64,000 nt of DNA from Sphingomonas liriopis (lineage in GTDB: Bacteria; Pseudomonadota; Alphaproteobacteria; Sphingomonadales; Sphingomonadaceae): contig NZ_JAMLDY010000004.1 of NCBI RefSeq assembly GCF_024211255.1, positions 62,001-126,000 on the forward strand, read 5' to 3'. The notes beneath the pieces are model-generated. The model did no database searches, was not told where the DNA came from, and saw only the letters and a program-made list of their open reading frames with translations. Position numbers and translations under genes: made by a program. Below are positions 17,207 to 26,157 of this stretch, one piece after another (within the stretch, counting starts at the first letter, position 1; each line of letters starts with the position of its first letter).

Positions 17207-17519
17207 CGCGCGCTCCGGGGCAGACCTGTGGACAACATGGGCATAACGGATAGGGCAAGTCGGCACCCTCGCCAAGCGACCGGCGCGACGTGGACAACCC
17301 GCGGTTCATCCACAATTGCGCGCACAGGGCATGGTTTTATCCACAGCCTGTGGATCATGGTGACGGGGTGCGGCGAATCCCCGCGGAATCGGCGATCCTT
17401 GCCGGTCAACCTGTGGGTGATTACGGGACGAAACGCTTTATCCCGCGTTCCACGTGCCAACCACTGCATCATCCTTTTCTAGAATCTTCTTATATAGGAA
17501 GAAGGCCCTGTCCGATCCT
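17207..17519. other. oriC: Probable chromosomal replication origin (oriC)
   Basis: This 313-bp divergent gap between ppsR and hemE has a perfect DnaA box TTATCCACA at 17337-17345. One-mismatch boxes lie at 17227-17235 (minus, TGTGGACAA), 17316-17324 (TCATCCACA) and 17349-17357 (minus, TGTGGATCA), with a weaker one at 17289-17297. Two of these form an inverted pair three bases apart. An AT-rich stretch at about 17471-17499 (TTTTCTAGAATCTTCTTATA core) could be the unwinding element. Gene order matches the Caulobacter origin locus. A half-parS-like GTTCCACGTG is at 17447-17456. Confidence 0.85.
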
Positions 17520-18539
17520 GTGAACAAGCCGCTACTCGCCACGTTGCAGGGCGCCAAGCCGTCGGTGCCGCCGATGTGGCTCATGCGCCAGGCGGGGCGC
17601 TACCTTCCCGAGTATCGCGCGCTGCGGGCGGAGAAGGGGGGCTTTCTGGCGCTGGCCACCGATCCGGTCGCGGCGGCGGAGGTGACGCTGCAACCGATCC
17701 GGCGCTTCGGCTTCGACGGCGCGATCCTGTTTTCCGACATCCTGATGGTGCCGTGGGCACTGGGGCAGGACCTCACCTTCGGGCCGGGCGAGGGGCCGCG
17801 GCTGACGCCCCCGCTGGTCGATCATGCGCTGGACGCGCTGCAAGGCGTGCCTGAGCGCCTCGAACCGGTCTATGCGACCTGTGAGGCGGTGGCGGCGGCC
17901 TTGCCCCCTGAGACGACGTTCCTGGGCTTTGCCGGGTCGCCCTGGACGGTGGCGACGTACATGGTCGCTGGGCAAGGATCGAAGGATCAGGGCGAGACGC
18001 GCGGTTTCGCTTATGCCGATCCGGCGGCGTTCGGGGGGATCATCGATGCGATCGTGGCGATGACGATCGAGTATCTCGCGCGACAGATCGAGGCGGGGGT
18101 CGAGGCGGTGCAGCTGTTCGACAGCTGGGCGGGGTCGCTGTCGCCGGCGCAGTTCGAACGCTGGGTGATCGCGCCCAATGCGGCGATCGTCGCGGGCCTG
18201 CGCGCACGGTGCCCGGAGGCCGTCATCATCGGCTTTCCGAAGGGGGCAGGGGGCAAGCTGCCTGCCTATGCGCGCGAGACCGGGGTCGATGCGATCGGGC
18301 TCGACGAGACGGTCGATCCGGTATGGGCGGATGCGGTGCTGCCGAAGGGGCTGCCGGTGCAGGGCAATCTCGATCCGCTGGCGCTGCTCGCCGGCGGCGC
18401 GGCCCTGGACGACGGGATCGACCGCGTGCTGGCGGCGTTCCGCGACCGGCCGCATGTGTTCAATCTGGGGCATGGCATCGGCCAGTTCACGCCGATCGCA
18501 CATGTCGAGCAGCTGGTCGCACGGGTGAGGGGATCGTGA
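17520..18539 (+). CDS. hemE: Uroporphyrinogen decarboxylase
   Basis: This 339-aa haem-pathway enzyme converts uroporphyrinogen III to coproporphyrinogen III. The N-terminal signature PPMWLMRQAGRYLPEYR, the DILMVPWALG segment and the FGFAGSPWT-like region identify it. I place the start at GTG 17520, since the family begins at NKPLLATLQG; AGGAAGAAGG lies about 12 bases upstream. A longer version from ATG 17454 would read through the AT-rich origin segment and is less likely. Confidence 0.93.
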   Translation: MNKPLLATLQGAKPSVPPMWLMRQAGRYLPEYRALRAEKGGFLALATDPVAAAEVTLQPIRRFGFDGAILFSDILMVPWALGQDLTFGPGEGPRLTPPLVDHALDALQGVPERLEPVYATCEAVAAALPPETTFLGFAGSPWTVATYMVAGQGSKDQGETRGFAYADPAAFGGIIDAIVAMTIEYLARQIEAGVEAVQLFDSWAGSLSPAQFERWVIAPNAAIVAGLRARCPEAVIIGFPKGAGGKLPAYARETGVDAIGLDETVDPVWADAVLPKGLPVQGNLDPLALLAGGAALDDGIDRVLAAFRDRPHVFNLGHGIGQFTPIAHVEQLVARVRGS

Positions 18540-18985
18540 TGGCGATGTTGGCGGGCGCGTATCTGTGGATCGTCGCGGCGCATGTGATCTTCGTCATCTT
18601 CTGGATGGCGGGTCTGTTCATGCTGCCGCGCTACCTCGTCTATCATCAGGAGGCGCTGGCGGCGGGCCGTGCCGACGAGGCGGCGCTGTGGGTCGAGCGG
18701 GAGACCAAGCTGCGGTCGATCATCCTGACGCCGGCGATGATCGCGGTGTGGGTGCTTGGGCTGCTGCTCGCGACGGTGGGCCAGCATTGGGGCGCGGGGT
18801 GGCTGCATGCCAAGCTGGTCTTCGTGCTGCTGCTCTCGGGCTATCACGGCTGGGCGGTCGGCTATGCGAAGCGGCTGGCGAAGGGCGTGATGCGTCTCGA
18901 CGGCCGGACGCTACGCATGCTCAACGAGGTTCCCGCGCTGGTCGCGACGGCGATCGTCGTGCTGGTGTTCGTCAAGCCGTTTTGA
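18539..18985 (+). CDS. hemJ: HemJ-type protoporphyrinogen IX oxidase
   Basis: This 148-aa membrane protein has four transmembrane helices. The conserved His in WIVAAHVIFVIFWMAGLFMLPRYLVYH-type helix 1 and RMLNEVPAL in the last segment are typical of HemJ (UPF0093). It performs the penultimate step of haem synthesis in many alphaproteobacteria. The start overlaps the hemE stop by one base, forming a haem operon. Confidence 0.92.
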   Translation: MAMLAGAYLWIVAAHVIFVIFWMAGLFMLPRYLVYHQEALAAGRADEAALWVERETKLRSIILTPAMIAVWVLGLLLATVGQHWGAGWLHAKLVFVLLLSGYHGWAVGYAKRLAKGVMRLDGRTLRMLNEVPALVATAIVVLVFVKPF

Positions 18986-19019
18986 TAATAGTTGATAACG
19001 GCCATCGAGGGAGACCGAT

Positions 19020-19277
19020 ATGATCAGCGCGGATCTGGGGCAGCCACTGGAAACGTTCGTCGCCGATCTGGTGAAGACCGGGCGCTACAATTCTAAGAGC
19101 GAAGTGCTGCGCGAAGGCGTGCGGCTGATTCAGGATCGCGAGGCCCGGCTGGCCGTGTTGCACGCGGCGATCGATCGCGGGTTGGCAGATGCGGATGCAG
19201 GCCGGACGCATCCGGCTGAGGAGGTGTTCGCCGAATTGGAAGCCCGGTATCGGGCCATGCTCCCTGCCGCCGAATGA
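19020..19277 (+). CDS. ParD-like type II antitoxin
   Basis: This 85-aa protein has the ribbon-helix-helix N-terminus seen in ParD/CC2985-type antitoxins ([28 protein letters not shown]) and an acidic C-terminal tail for toxin binding. A GAGGGAGA Shine-Dalgarno precedes ATG 19020. The toxin gene that should follow is reduced to a 19-codon remnant, so this antitoxin appears orphaned. The gap before it (18986-19019) is short and AT-rich. Confidence 0.88.
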   Translation: MISADLGQPLETFVADLVKTGRYNSKSEVLREGVRLIQDREARLAVLHAAIDRGLADADAGRTHPAEEVFAELEARYRAMLPAAE

Positions 19278-19333
19278 TCGTCCGCTTCACGTCCGAGGCA
19301 AGAAGCGACCTTCTTGCCATCGGCGACTATTAA
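19274..19333 (+). pseudogene. Truncated ParE toxin remnant, 19 codons
   Basis: ATG 19274 overlaps the antitoxin stop (ATGA), the usual parDE coupling. It encodes [19 protein letters not shown] and then a TAA. This is exactly the first beta strand and helix of a ParE/RelE-fold toxin, and the rest is missing. The sequence afterwards, toward rho, has no ParE-like frame, so a deletion is more likely than a point nonsense mutation. Confidence 0.8.
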
Positions 19334-19485
19334 GTCCGCTTGACGAACCCCGTCCCCCCTCTTACCTCCTGACCGCGCGTAGAGCTGCCGTCCGGTGGTT
19401 CCGCGTTCCTCTCCCGGCTTTCACGTCGTTGCGGTTCCTTCGCCGACCCAAGCTATCTCCCCCGACTACGCATTCGGATTATTCC
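19334..19485 (+). promoter_or_regulatory. rho leader region with a possible promoter
   Basis: This 152-bp stretch directly precedes rho. A TTGACG at 19340-19345 is followed 16 bases later by TTACCT, a weak sigma70-like pair. The leader is pyrimidine-rich (CCCCGTCCCCCCTC and TTCCTTCG tracts), which could help Rho bind its own mRNA for autoregulation. That is inference; no riboswitch-like structure is apparent. Confidence 0.35.
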
Positions 19486-20742
19486 ATGCATCTCAAAGAC
19501 TTGAAGAAAAAGACCCCCGCCGAGCTGGTCAGCATGGCCGAAGAGCTGGGGGTCGAGGGCGCCTCGACGCTGCGCAAGCAGGATCTGCTGTTCGCGATCC
19601 TGAAGGTGCAGGCCGAGAACGGCGACCAGATCATGGGCCTCGGCACGATCGAGGTCCTGCAGGACGGCTTTGGCTTCCTGCGTTCACCGGAGGCCAATTA
19701 TCTCGCCGGGCCGGACGACATCTACATCTCGCCCAACCAAGTGCGCAAACACGGCCTCAGGACTGGCGACACCGTCGAGGGCGAGATCCGCGCGCCCAAG
19801 GATGGCGAGCGCTATTTCGCGCTGACCAAGCTCACCTCGGTCAACTTCGACGATCCCGAAGCGGTGCGCCATCGCGTCAATTTCGACAACCTCACGCCGC
19901 TGTATCCGGAATCGAAGCTGACGCTCGATCCCGCCGACCCGACGCAGAAGGACAAATCGGCGCGCGTCATCGACATCGTCTCACCCCAGGGCAAGGGCCA
20001 GCGCACGCTGATCGTCGCGCCGCCGCGCGTCGGCAAGACGGTGATGCTGCAGAACATCGCCAAGGCGATCACCGACAACCATCCCGAGGTGTTCCTGCTC
20101 GTCCTCCTCATCGACGAGCGGCCCGAGGAAGTCACCGACATGCAGCGTTCGGTGAAGGGCGAGGTGGTGTCGTCCACCTTCGACGAACCCGCGCAGCGCC
20201 ACGTCCAGGTCGCCGAGATGGTGATCGAAAAGGCCAAGCGCCTCGTCGAGCACAAGAAGGACGTCGTGATCCTGCTCGACAGCATCACCCGCCTTGGTCG
20301 CGCCTACAACACCGTCGTGCCCTCATCGGGCAAGGTGCTGACCGGCGGCGTCGATGCCAATGCGCTGCAGCGCCCCAAGCGCTTCTTCGGTGCGGCGCGT
20401 AATATCGAGGAGGGCGGTTCGCTGTCGATCATCGCCACCGCGCTGATCGACACCGGCAGCCGCATGGACGAGGTGATCTTCGAGGAGTTCAAGGGCACCG
20501 GCAACTCCGAGATCGTCCTCGATCGCAAGGTCGCCGACAAGCGCGTCTTCCCGGCGCTGGACGTCGGCAAGTCGGGCACCCGCAAGGAGGAGCTGCTGGT
20601 CGACAAGGACAAGCTCAGCAAGCAATGGGTCCTGCGCCGCATCCTCATGCAGATGGGGACGATCGACGCGATGGAATTCCTGCTCGACAAGATGAAGAAT
20701 TCGAAGACCAACGAGGACTTCTTCGACTCGATGAATCAGTAA
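19486..20742 (+). CDS. rho: Transcription termination factor Rho
   Basis: This 418-aa hexameric RNA helicase ends untranslated transcripts. The N-terminal domain ([21 protein letters not shown]) leads into the cold-shock-like RNA-binding domain ([12 protein letters not shown]). The ATPase has Walker [10 protein letters not shown] near residue 180, Walker [16 protein letters not shown], and the Q-loop and R-loop regions. ATG 19486 fixes the canonical start. A T-run follows the stop at 20745 without an obvious stem. Confidence 0.97.
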   Translation: MHLKDLKKKTPAELVSMAEELGVEGASTLRKQDLLFAILKVQAENGDQIMGLGTIEVLQDGFGFLRSPEANYLAGPDDIYISPNQVRKHGLRTGDTVEGEIRAPKDGERYFALTKLTSVNFDDPEAVRHRVNFDNLTPLYPESKLTLDPADPTQKDKSARVIDIVSPQGKGQRTLIVAPPRVGKTVMLQNIAKAITDNHPEVFLLVLLIDERPEEVTDMQRSVKGEVVSSTFDEPAQRHVQVAEMVIEKAKRLVEHKKDVVILLDSITRLGRAYNTVVPSSGKVLTGGVDANALQRPKRFFGAARNIEEGGSLSIIATALIDTGSRMDEVIFEEFKGTGNSEIVLDRKVADKRVFPALDVGKSGTRKEELLVDKDKLSKQWVLRRILMQMGTIDAMEFLLDKMKNSKTNEDFFDSMNQ

Positions 20743-20763
20743 GGTTTTTTTGCCTTCTACCTA

Positions 20764-20831
20764 CCGTTCGCCCTGAGCTTGTCGAAGGGCAGGTGAGTCT
20801 CATCGTACTTCGACAGGCTCAGCACGAACGG
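20764..20831. repeat. TGTCGAAG palindromic repeat, intact copy
   Basis: The left arm CCGTTCGCCCTGAGCTTGTC and the right arm GACAGGCTCAGCACGAACGG flank a spacer with GGTGAGTCTCATCGTA. It lies just downstream of rho. Confidence 0.85.
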
Positions 20832-20860
20832 GGGGAATTGGTAAACGATCGTCGATCCAC

Positions 20861-20892
20861 AACGCGCGGAAGCCACATGGCTTTCGCGCGTT
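20861..20892 (+). promoter_or_regulatory. Strong hairpin in the leader of the TerC/YjbE gene
   Basis: AACGCGCGGAAGCC (20861-20874) pairs with GGCTTTCGCGCGTT (20879-20892) with one G-U pair and a four-base loop. It sits 40 bases before the GTG start of the TerC/YjbE gene. No T-run follows, so it is not an ordinary intrinsic terminator; it may be a regulatory leader structure. Confidence 0.45.
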
Positions 20893-20932
20893 GCTGCGTT
20901 ATGGGCTCATCCATCAACCGGGAGTGTGAAAC

Positions 20933-21652
20933 GTGTCCATCATCGCCATGCTGAGCGCTGCCGCCGCCAGCGGGCCGGGGTCTCCGGCCGAAATCTGGCA
21001 GCATATCGTCAACGATTTCTCCAACATCGGCACGCCGGCCGCGCTGGCGGCGTTCGTGCAGGTGCTGATGATCGACGTCGTCCTGGCGGGCGACAATGCG
21101 ATCGTCGTCGGCGCGCTCGCCGCAGGCCTGCCGGTCGACCAGCGCAAGAAGGTCATCCTGATCGGCATCCTCGCCGCGCTGGTGCTGCGCATCGTTTTCG
21201 CGCTGACGGTGAGCTGGCTGCTCGGCGTGATCGGGCTGATCTTCGCGGGCGGCATCCTGCTATTGTGGGTGGCGTGGAAGATGTGGCGCGAGCTGCGCGA
21301 GAGCCACAATGCCGGATCGCCCGAGGTATCGGGCGACGAGACGTCGGGGTTGAAGCCCGCCAAGAGCTTCGCCGCGGCGGCCTGGGCGGTCGCGGTCGCC
21401 GACGTGTCGATGAGCCTCGACAACGTCCTCGCCGTCGCGGGCGCGGCGCGCGACCATCCCGGCATCCTCATCATCGGCCTGTTGCTGTCGGTGGCGCTGA
21501 TGGGGATCGCGGCGAACCTGATCGCCAAGTACATCGAGCGCTATCGCTGGATCGCCTACATCGGCCTGCTGGTGATCGTCTATGTCGCCGGCAAGATGAT
21601 CTACGAAGGGGTCGTCGATCCCAACGTCGGGGTGCTCAAGCTGTTCGGATAA
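20933..21652 (+). CDS. TerC/YjbE-family integral membrane protein
   Basis: This 239-aa protein has about seven membrane segments. The signature VLMIDVVLAGDNAIVVGALAAGLP and the second acidic motif (VADVSMSLDNVLAVAGAA) are shared by TerC/YjbE proteins, which are implicated in metal (manganese or tellurite) handling. The paired Asp-Asn motifs suggest a cation path. Members are often under a manganese riboswitch, but I could not recognise one here. The start is GTG 20933. Confidence 0.88.
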   Translation: MSIIAMLSAAAASGPGSPAEIWQHIVNDFSNIGTPAALAAFVQVLMIDVVLAGDNAIVVGALAAGLPVDQRKKVILIGILAALVLRIVFALTVSWLLGVIGLIFAGGILLLWVAWKMWRELRESHNAGSPEVSGDETSGLKPAKSFAAAAWAVAVADVSMSLDNVLAVAGAARDHPGILIIGLLLSVALMGIAANLIAKYIERYRWIAYIGLLVIVYVAGKMIYEGVVDPNVGVLKLFG

Positions 21653-21654
21653 GG

Positions 21655-21681
21655 AAAGGGGGGCCGCGAGTCCCCCTTTTT
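21655..21681 (+). terminator. Intrinsic terminator after the TerC/YjbE gene
   Basis: AAAGGGGG and CCCCCTTT form a stem around GCCGCGAGT and run directly into TTTT. It lies immediately after the stop and is the cleanest plus-strand terminator in the window. Confidence 0.85.
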
Positions 21682-21690
21682 CGTGCCGGA

Positions 21691-21858
21691 TCAGACCTCC
21701 TTCACCGGGGTGGCGACGGTCGTGCTCTTGAGCAGCGCGATGACGTGTTCGCAGCTGGCCTTGGTGGTGTAAGATTCGCCCGACGCCAGCGTCTCGTGAT
21801 TGCCGCCCTTCAGGCGCCAGCGCCATTGGCCGGCCTGCGGGTAGATTTCGTAGTACAT
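21691..21858 (-). CDS. DUF1508 (YegP-like) small protein, 55 aa
   Basis: This 55-residue protein (MYYEIYPQAGQWRWRLKGGN, then SGESYTTKASC) is a single DUF1508 repeat; YegP-type proteins usually carry two. The function is unknown. I chose ATG 21858 because GAGGAGAG lies about eight bases upstream and the family motif starts there; the frame extends further up but loses family character. Confidence 0.82.
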   Translation of the reverse strand: MYYEIYPQAGQWRWRLKGGNHETLASGESYTTKASCEHVIALLKSTTVATPVKEV

Positions 21859-21969
21859 GGCTTTCTCTCCTCGTGCGGACATTGCCGCGACGAGGGAGAG
21901 TAGCAGGCCGCCCGTCCGGATGGCGGGGAAGCGCATCCGGCGTGGCGACGATCGGCTCCCTTTCGGAGC

Positions 21970-22692
21970 CTAACCCAGATGCTCGGCGAAGAAGGCGGCG
22001 GTGCGTTCGTCGGCCTGCGTCGCGGCGGCATCCGAGCGGCGCGCGCCGAATTCGGTGGCGAAGCCGTGATCCTCGCCGGGATAGTCGTACAGCGTGACCT
22101 TGGGATGATCGTCGAGTCCGGCGTGCATCGCGGTCTGCGCGGTCTTGTCGACGAAATGGTCGTCCTGCGGGATATGGAGCAGGACGGGGTGGGCGATGGC
22201 ATGGCTTTCGCCGAGCAAACCATCGATGCCGACGCCGTAATAGCCAACCGACGCATCGACGTCGGTGCGCGCGGCGGTCATGAAGGCGAGGCGGCCGCCG
22301 AGGCAATAGCCGACGACGCCGACCCGGGCGGCAAGGCCAGTGCCGGCCTGCGCATCGTTGAGCAGCGCGCGGGCGGTGCGGATCGTCGCCTCAATATCGC
22401 AGATGCCGGCGTCCTGGTCGAACTTGCCCATCAGGCCGAGCGCCTGCTGCATCTGGTCGGGGACGTCGGGGTCGAGCTGGATCCCCGGCGCGATCGGCCA
22501 GAACAGGTCGGGGGCGAGCGCCAGATAGCCGTCGGCGGCGAGTCGGTCGCACTTGCTGCGGATACCGGCGTTCACCCCGAAGATCTCCTGGATGACGACG
22601 ATCGCGGCACGCGGCGTGCCGGCGGGTTCGGCGACGTAGACGTCGAAACGGCCGCGGCCGTCAAGTGTCTCGATTGGGATCGTCTTGCTCAT
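21970..22692 (-). CDS. Dienelactone hydrolase family protein
   Basis: This 240-aa alpha/beta hydrolase has the nucleophile Cys in GVVGYCLGGRLAF and the His in GEDHGFATEFG, as in carboxymethylenebutenolidase. An N-terminal beta-hairpin (IPIETLDGRGRFDVYVAEPAG) is standard. True dienelactone hydrolases act in chlorocatechol degradation, but isolated chromosomal copies like this one often have unknown ester substrates. Confidence 0.88.
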   Translation of the reverse strand: MSKTIPIETLDGRGRFDVYVAEPAGTPRAAIVVIQEIFGVNAGIRSKCDRLAADGYLALAPDLFWPIAPGIQLDPDVPDQMQQALGLMGKFDQDAGICDIEATIRTARALLNDAQAGTGLAARVGVVGYCLGGRLAFMTAARTDVDASVGYYGVGIDGLLGESHAIAHPVLLHIPQDDHFVDKTAQTAMHAGLDDHPKVTLYDYPGEDHGFATEFGARRSDAAATQADERTAAFFAEHLG

Positions 22693-22764
22693 GGGGTCCT
22701 CTCTCGCGCGTCGGGCTGCGCTCGGCTATGCAGGCGGGCTACGGGCTGCTCAAGGGGTGAAACG

Positions 22765-22998
22765 ATGAAGGTGACGGTGAATGTGGACCTGACCCCGGAA
22801 GAGGCGCGGCGGGCGATGGGGCTGCCCGACCTGACGCCGCTGCACGACCGCTATGTCGCATCGTTGCTGGAAACGATGAACGGACAGGTGCGGCCCGAAA
22901 TGCTCGAGAACATGATGAAGAGCTGGGCGCCGATGAACGAGGCGGGCTTTGCGATCTGGCGGCAGATGTTCGAGCAGGCGACGAAGACGGGCAATTAG
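22765..22998 (+). CDS. DUF6489 family protein, 77 aa
   Basis: This 77-residue protein starts MKVTVNVDLTPEEARRAMG, a pattern characteristic of a small sphingomonad family I recognise as DUF6489. The middle is helix-rich and there is no membrane segment. It is immediately adjacent to mnmE (stop 22998, ATG 22999), suggesting co-transcription. The function is unknown. The start follows AAGGGGTGAAACG. Confidence 0.75.
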   Translation: MKVTVNVDLTPEEARRAMGLPDLTPLHDRYVASLLETMNGQVRPEMLENMMKSWAPMNEAGFAIWRQMFEQATKTGN

Positions 22999-24273
22999 AT
23001 GACGACGATCTTCGCGCTGTCGAGTGGCGCGGCACCGGCGGGGATCGGCGTGATCCGGGTGAGCGGGCCGCAGGCGTTCGCCGCGGTGGCGGCGCTGGCC
23101 AGCCGCCTGCCGGAACCGCGGACGGCGCGGATACGGGGGTTGCGCGATGGCGCAGGTGCATTGCTCGACCGCGCGCTGGTATTGATCTTTCCGGGCCCTG
23201 CGACCGCGACCGGCGAGGATCTGGCCGAGCTGCATTGCCATGGCGGCCGCGCGGTGATCGCGGCGGTACTACGCGCGCTGGGCGAAATGCCGGGGTTGCG
23301 GCCGGCGTTGCCGGGGGAATTCACCCGGCGGGCGCTCGGCAACGGACGGATCGATCTGGCGGAGGCCGGCGGGCTCGCCGATTTGCTGTCGGCGGACACC
23401 GAGCGCCAGCGCGTCGCGGCGCTCGCCGCGGCGGAAGGGATCGTCAGCCAGCGGGTGCGGGGCTGGCTCGACCGGCTGGCGATGCTGGCGGCGCTGACCG
23501 AGGCGCAGCTCGACTTCGCGGATGAGGACGACGTCGGCGACGACGGGCAGGCGATCGCGGCGGTGCTCGCCGGCAAGACTGCGCTGGCGGACGAGTGGCG
23601 CGACATCCTCGCCAATCCACCGGTCGAGCGGCTGCGCGACGGCGTCCGCGTCGTCCTGGCCGGGCCACCGAACAGCGGCAAATCGACGCTCGTCAACCTG
23701 CTGAGCCAGCGCGACCTGGCGATCGTGTCGTCGATCGCGGGGACGACGCGCGACCGGGTCGAGGCGACGGTGACGCGCGACGGGCTCGTCTATGTGCTAA
23801 CCGATACCGCGGGACTGACCGAGAGCAACGATCCGATCGAGCGGATCGGCGTGACTCGTGCTGGGGAAGCGATGGCGGGGGCGGACGTCCTGCTGTGGCT
23901 TGGCGATACGCGTCCGCCGCGCGACGACGCGCTGTGGCTCCACGCCCGTGCCGACGTGGTGGGGCGTCGCCGGATCGAGGGCACCGACGTCGCCGTTGCG
24001 CAGAGCGATCCGGCCAGCATCGAAACCCTCTGGCGGCAGATCGCGCTTCGGGCCGAACGGCTGATGCCGCGTGGCGATGCGCTGGCGTTTCGCGAGAGCG
24101 AGCGGGCGGCATGTCGGGAGGCACTGTTTGCGATCGATGATCCTGCCGACGACCCCTTGCTGGTCGCGGAGCAGTTCCGCGTCGCGATCCGTGCGTTGGG
24201 AACGATCCTCGGGATCGACGCGACCGAGGCCATGCTCGACACGCTCTTCGGACGCTTCTGCATCGGCAAGTGA
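22999..24273 (+). CDS. mnmE: tRNA modification GTPase MnmE
   Basis: This 424-aa protein works with MnmG to make 5-carboxymethylaminomethyl-uridine at wobble U34. The N-terminal folate-binding domain (TIFALSSGAAPAGIGVIRVSG) is followed by a helical domain. An inserted G domain has P-loop AGPPNSGKST near residue 222, SIAGTTRDRV and DTAGL. The protein ends in the conserved CIGK, whose Cys matters for modification. A parS site begins immediately after the stop. Confidence 0.96.
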   Translation: MTTIFALSSGAAPAGIGVIRVSGPQAFAAVAALASRLPEPRTARIRGLRDGAGALLDRALVLIFPGPATATGEDLAELHCHGGRAVIAAVLRALGEMPGLRPALPGEFTRRALGNGRIDLAEAGGLADLLSADTERQRVAALAAAEGIVSQRVRGWLDRLAMLAALTEAQLDFADEDDVGDDGQAIAAVLAGKTALADEWRDILANPPVERLRDGVRVVLAGPPNSGKSTLVNLLSQRDLAIVSSIAGTTRDRVEATVTRDGLVYVLTDTAGLTESNDPIERIGVTRAGEAMAGADVLLWLGDTRPPRDDALWLHARADVVGRRRIEGTDVAVAQSDPASIETLWRQIALRAERLMPRGDALAFRESERAACREALFAIDDPADDPLLVAEQFRVAIRALGTILGIDATEAMLDTLFGRFCIGK

Positions 24274-24289
24274 TGTTCCACGTGGAACA
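24274..24289. other. parS: parS centromere site 1
   Basis: The perfect 16-bp palindrome TGTTCCACGTGGAACA abuts the mnmE stop codon. It matches the conserved bacterial parS consensus bound by ParB, whose gene lies 3.3 kb downstream. Confidence 0.93.
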
Positions 24290-24327
24290 GTTTTGACGAT
24301 CCTCATCGAGTGGCATAGGCGCATGGC

Positions 24328-26157
24328 ATGTATGACGTGATCGTCGTGGGTGGCGGCCATGCCGGCACGGAGGCCGCCGCTGCCGCCGCCCGGCGCGGTG
24401 CGAACACCCTGTTGATAAGCCATGACCGCCGTTACATCGGCGCGATGTCGTGCAACCCGGCGATCGGCGGGCTGGGCAAGGGGCATATCGTCCGCGAGGT
24501 CGATGCCTTTGATGGGCTGATCGGACGCGCTGCCGACGCTGCGGCGATCCATTATCGCATGCTCAACCGCAGCAAGGGCGCAGCGGTGCAGGGGCCGCGG
24601 GTGCAGGCGGATCGGCGGCGCTATGCGGTGGCGATCCAGCATATGCTTGCGGCCCTGCCGACACTGACGATCGTCGAGGGCGACGTCGATGCGCTGCTGC
24701 TCGATGCGGGGCGGGCGATCGGGGTGATGCTCGGCGACGGCAGCGGGATTCCGGGACGCACCGTCGTGCTGGCGACCGGCACCTTCCTGGGCGGGCGGAT
24801 GTTTCGTGGCGACGAACGCCACGAGGGCGGGCGGATCGGCGAACGGCCGGCGCGCAAGCTCGCCGAACAATTGCGCGCGCTGGGATTGCCGCTCGAGCGG
24901 CTGAAAACGGGAACACCGCCGCGGCTCGATGGCCGCACGATCGACTGGGCGCGGCTGGAAGAGCAGCGCTCGGACGCCGATCCATGGACGATGTCGCCGA
25001 TGACCGCGGAGCGTGAATTACCGCAGGTCGCCTGTGCGATCACCCGGACCAGCGAGGCGACGCATGCGGCGATCCGTGGCGGGCTCGACCGGTCGCCGCT
25101 GTTCGGCGGGGCGATCGCGGGGCAGGGTCCACGCTATTGCCCGTCGATCGAGGATAAGGTGCATCGCTTCGGCGATCGCGACGGGCATCAGGTCTTTCTC
25201 GAGCCTGAAGGACTCGACGATACGACGGTCTATCCCAACGGCCTGTCGACCTCGTTGCCGGTCGATGTGCAGCAGGCGATGATCCGCAGCATCGCCGGGC
25301 TGGAACGCGCGACGATCACCGTGCCGGGCTACGCGGTGGAATATGACTATCTCGATCCGCGCAGCCTCGATGCGACGTTGGCGCTGGCGGCGATCCCCGG
25401 CGTCTATTGCGCGGGGCAGCTTAACGGCACGACGGGGTATGAAGAAGCGGCGGGGCAGGGGCTTGTCGCTGGGCTCAATGCGGCGGCGGTCGCGTGCGAT
25501 CTGCCGCCGTGCGTGCTCGATCGCGCATCGAGCTATACCGGGGTGATGATCGACGATCTGGTGTTGCAGGGCGTGACGGAGCCGTATCGCATGCTGACCG
25601 CGCGCGCGGAATATCGCTTGTCGCTACGCGCGGACAATGCCGAGACGCGATTGGGGCCGATCGCCGAGGCTCTGGGATGTCTGGGTAAGGCGCGGCTGGC
25701 GCACCAGCACAGCCGACGCGATGAGGGAAATGCCGTCCGCGAGGCGCTGCGAACATCGGTCACAGCATCGCATCTGGCGTCGCTGGGTGCACAAGTCGCA
25801 CAGGATGGCAGCCGGCGGAGCGGGTATGAGTGGCTGCGGATGCCGAGCGTGACCCTTGCCATGGTCGCGCCGGATGTTGTGGCGCCACCTGCCGTCCTCG
25901 ACGAAGTGATCGAGGACGCGCGCTATGCCCCCTATCTCGAACGGCAGGCGGAGGAGGTCGCACGGATGCGACGCGAGGAACATGCGCTCCTGCCCGCCGA
26001 TCTCGATTATGCCGCGGTCCCGGGGCTGTCGAACGAGATGATCGACCGGCTCGGCCGGGCACGTCCGGCGTCGCTCGGCGCGGCGGCGCGAGTGCGGGGC
26101 GTGACGCCGGCGGCGGTGTCGGCGATCTATCTCTACTCGCAACGGTGGGCGGCATGA
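24328..26157 (+). CDS. mnmG: tRNA uridine 5-carboxymethylaminomethyl modification enzyme MnmG
   Basis: This 609-aa FAD-binding partner of MnmE starts with the dinucleotide motif [14 protein letters not shown]. Family signatures include [25 protein letters not shown] and [12 protein letters not shown]. The helical C-terminal tail interacts with tRNA. It overlaps rsmG by four bases, in the classical mnmE-mnmG-rsmG-parA-parB order. Confidence 0.96.
   Translation: MYDVIVVGGGHAGTEAAAAAARRGANTLLISHDRRYIGAMSCNPAIGGLGKGHIVREVDAFDGLIGRAADAAAIHYRMLNRSKGAAVQGPRVQADRRRYAVAIQHMLAALPTLTIVEGDVDALLLDAGRAIGVMLGDGSGIPGRTVVLATGTFLGGRMFRGDERHEGGRIGERPARKLAEQLRALGLPLERLKTGTPPRLDGRTIDWARLEEQRSDADPWTMSPMTAERELPQVACAITRTSEATHAAIRGGLDRSPLFGGAIAGQGPRYCPSIEDKVHRFGDRDGHQVFLEPEGLDDTTVYPNGLSTSLPVDVQQAMIRSIAGLERATITVPGYAVEYDYLDPRSLDATLALAAIPGVYCAGQLNGTTGYEEAAGQGLVAGLNAAAVACDLPPCVLDRASSYTGVMIDDLVLQGVTEPYRMLTARAEYRLSLRADNAETRLGPIAEALGCLGKARLAHQHSRRDEGNAVREALRTSVTASHLASLGAQVAQDGSRRSGYEWLRMPSVTLAMVAPDVVAPPAVLDEVIEDARYAPYLERQAEEVARMRREEHALLPADLDYAAVPGLSNEMIDRLGRARPASLGAAARVRGVTPAAVSAIYLYSQRWAA

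Noticed and set aside
17447..17456. Fourth parS site in the origin region
   Set aside because: Only the left part (GTTCCACGTG) matches; 5 of 16 positions differ, mostly in the right half, so it is noted but not called.
20832..20932. Manganese (yybP-ykoY) riboswitch before the TerC/YjbE gene
   Set aside because: I could not find the conserved loops of that class; only a simple hairpin is present.
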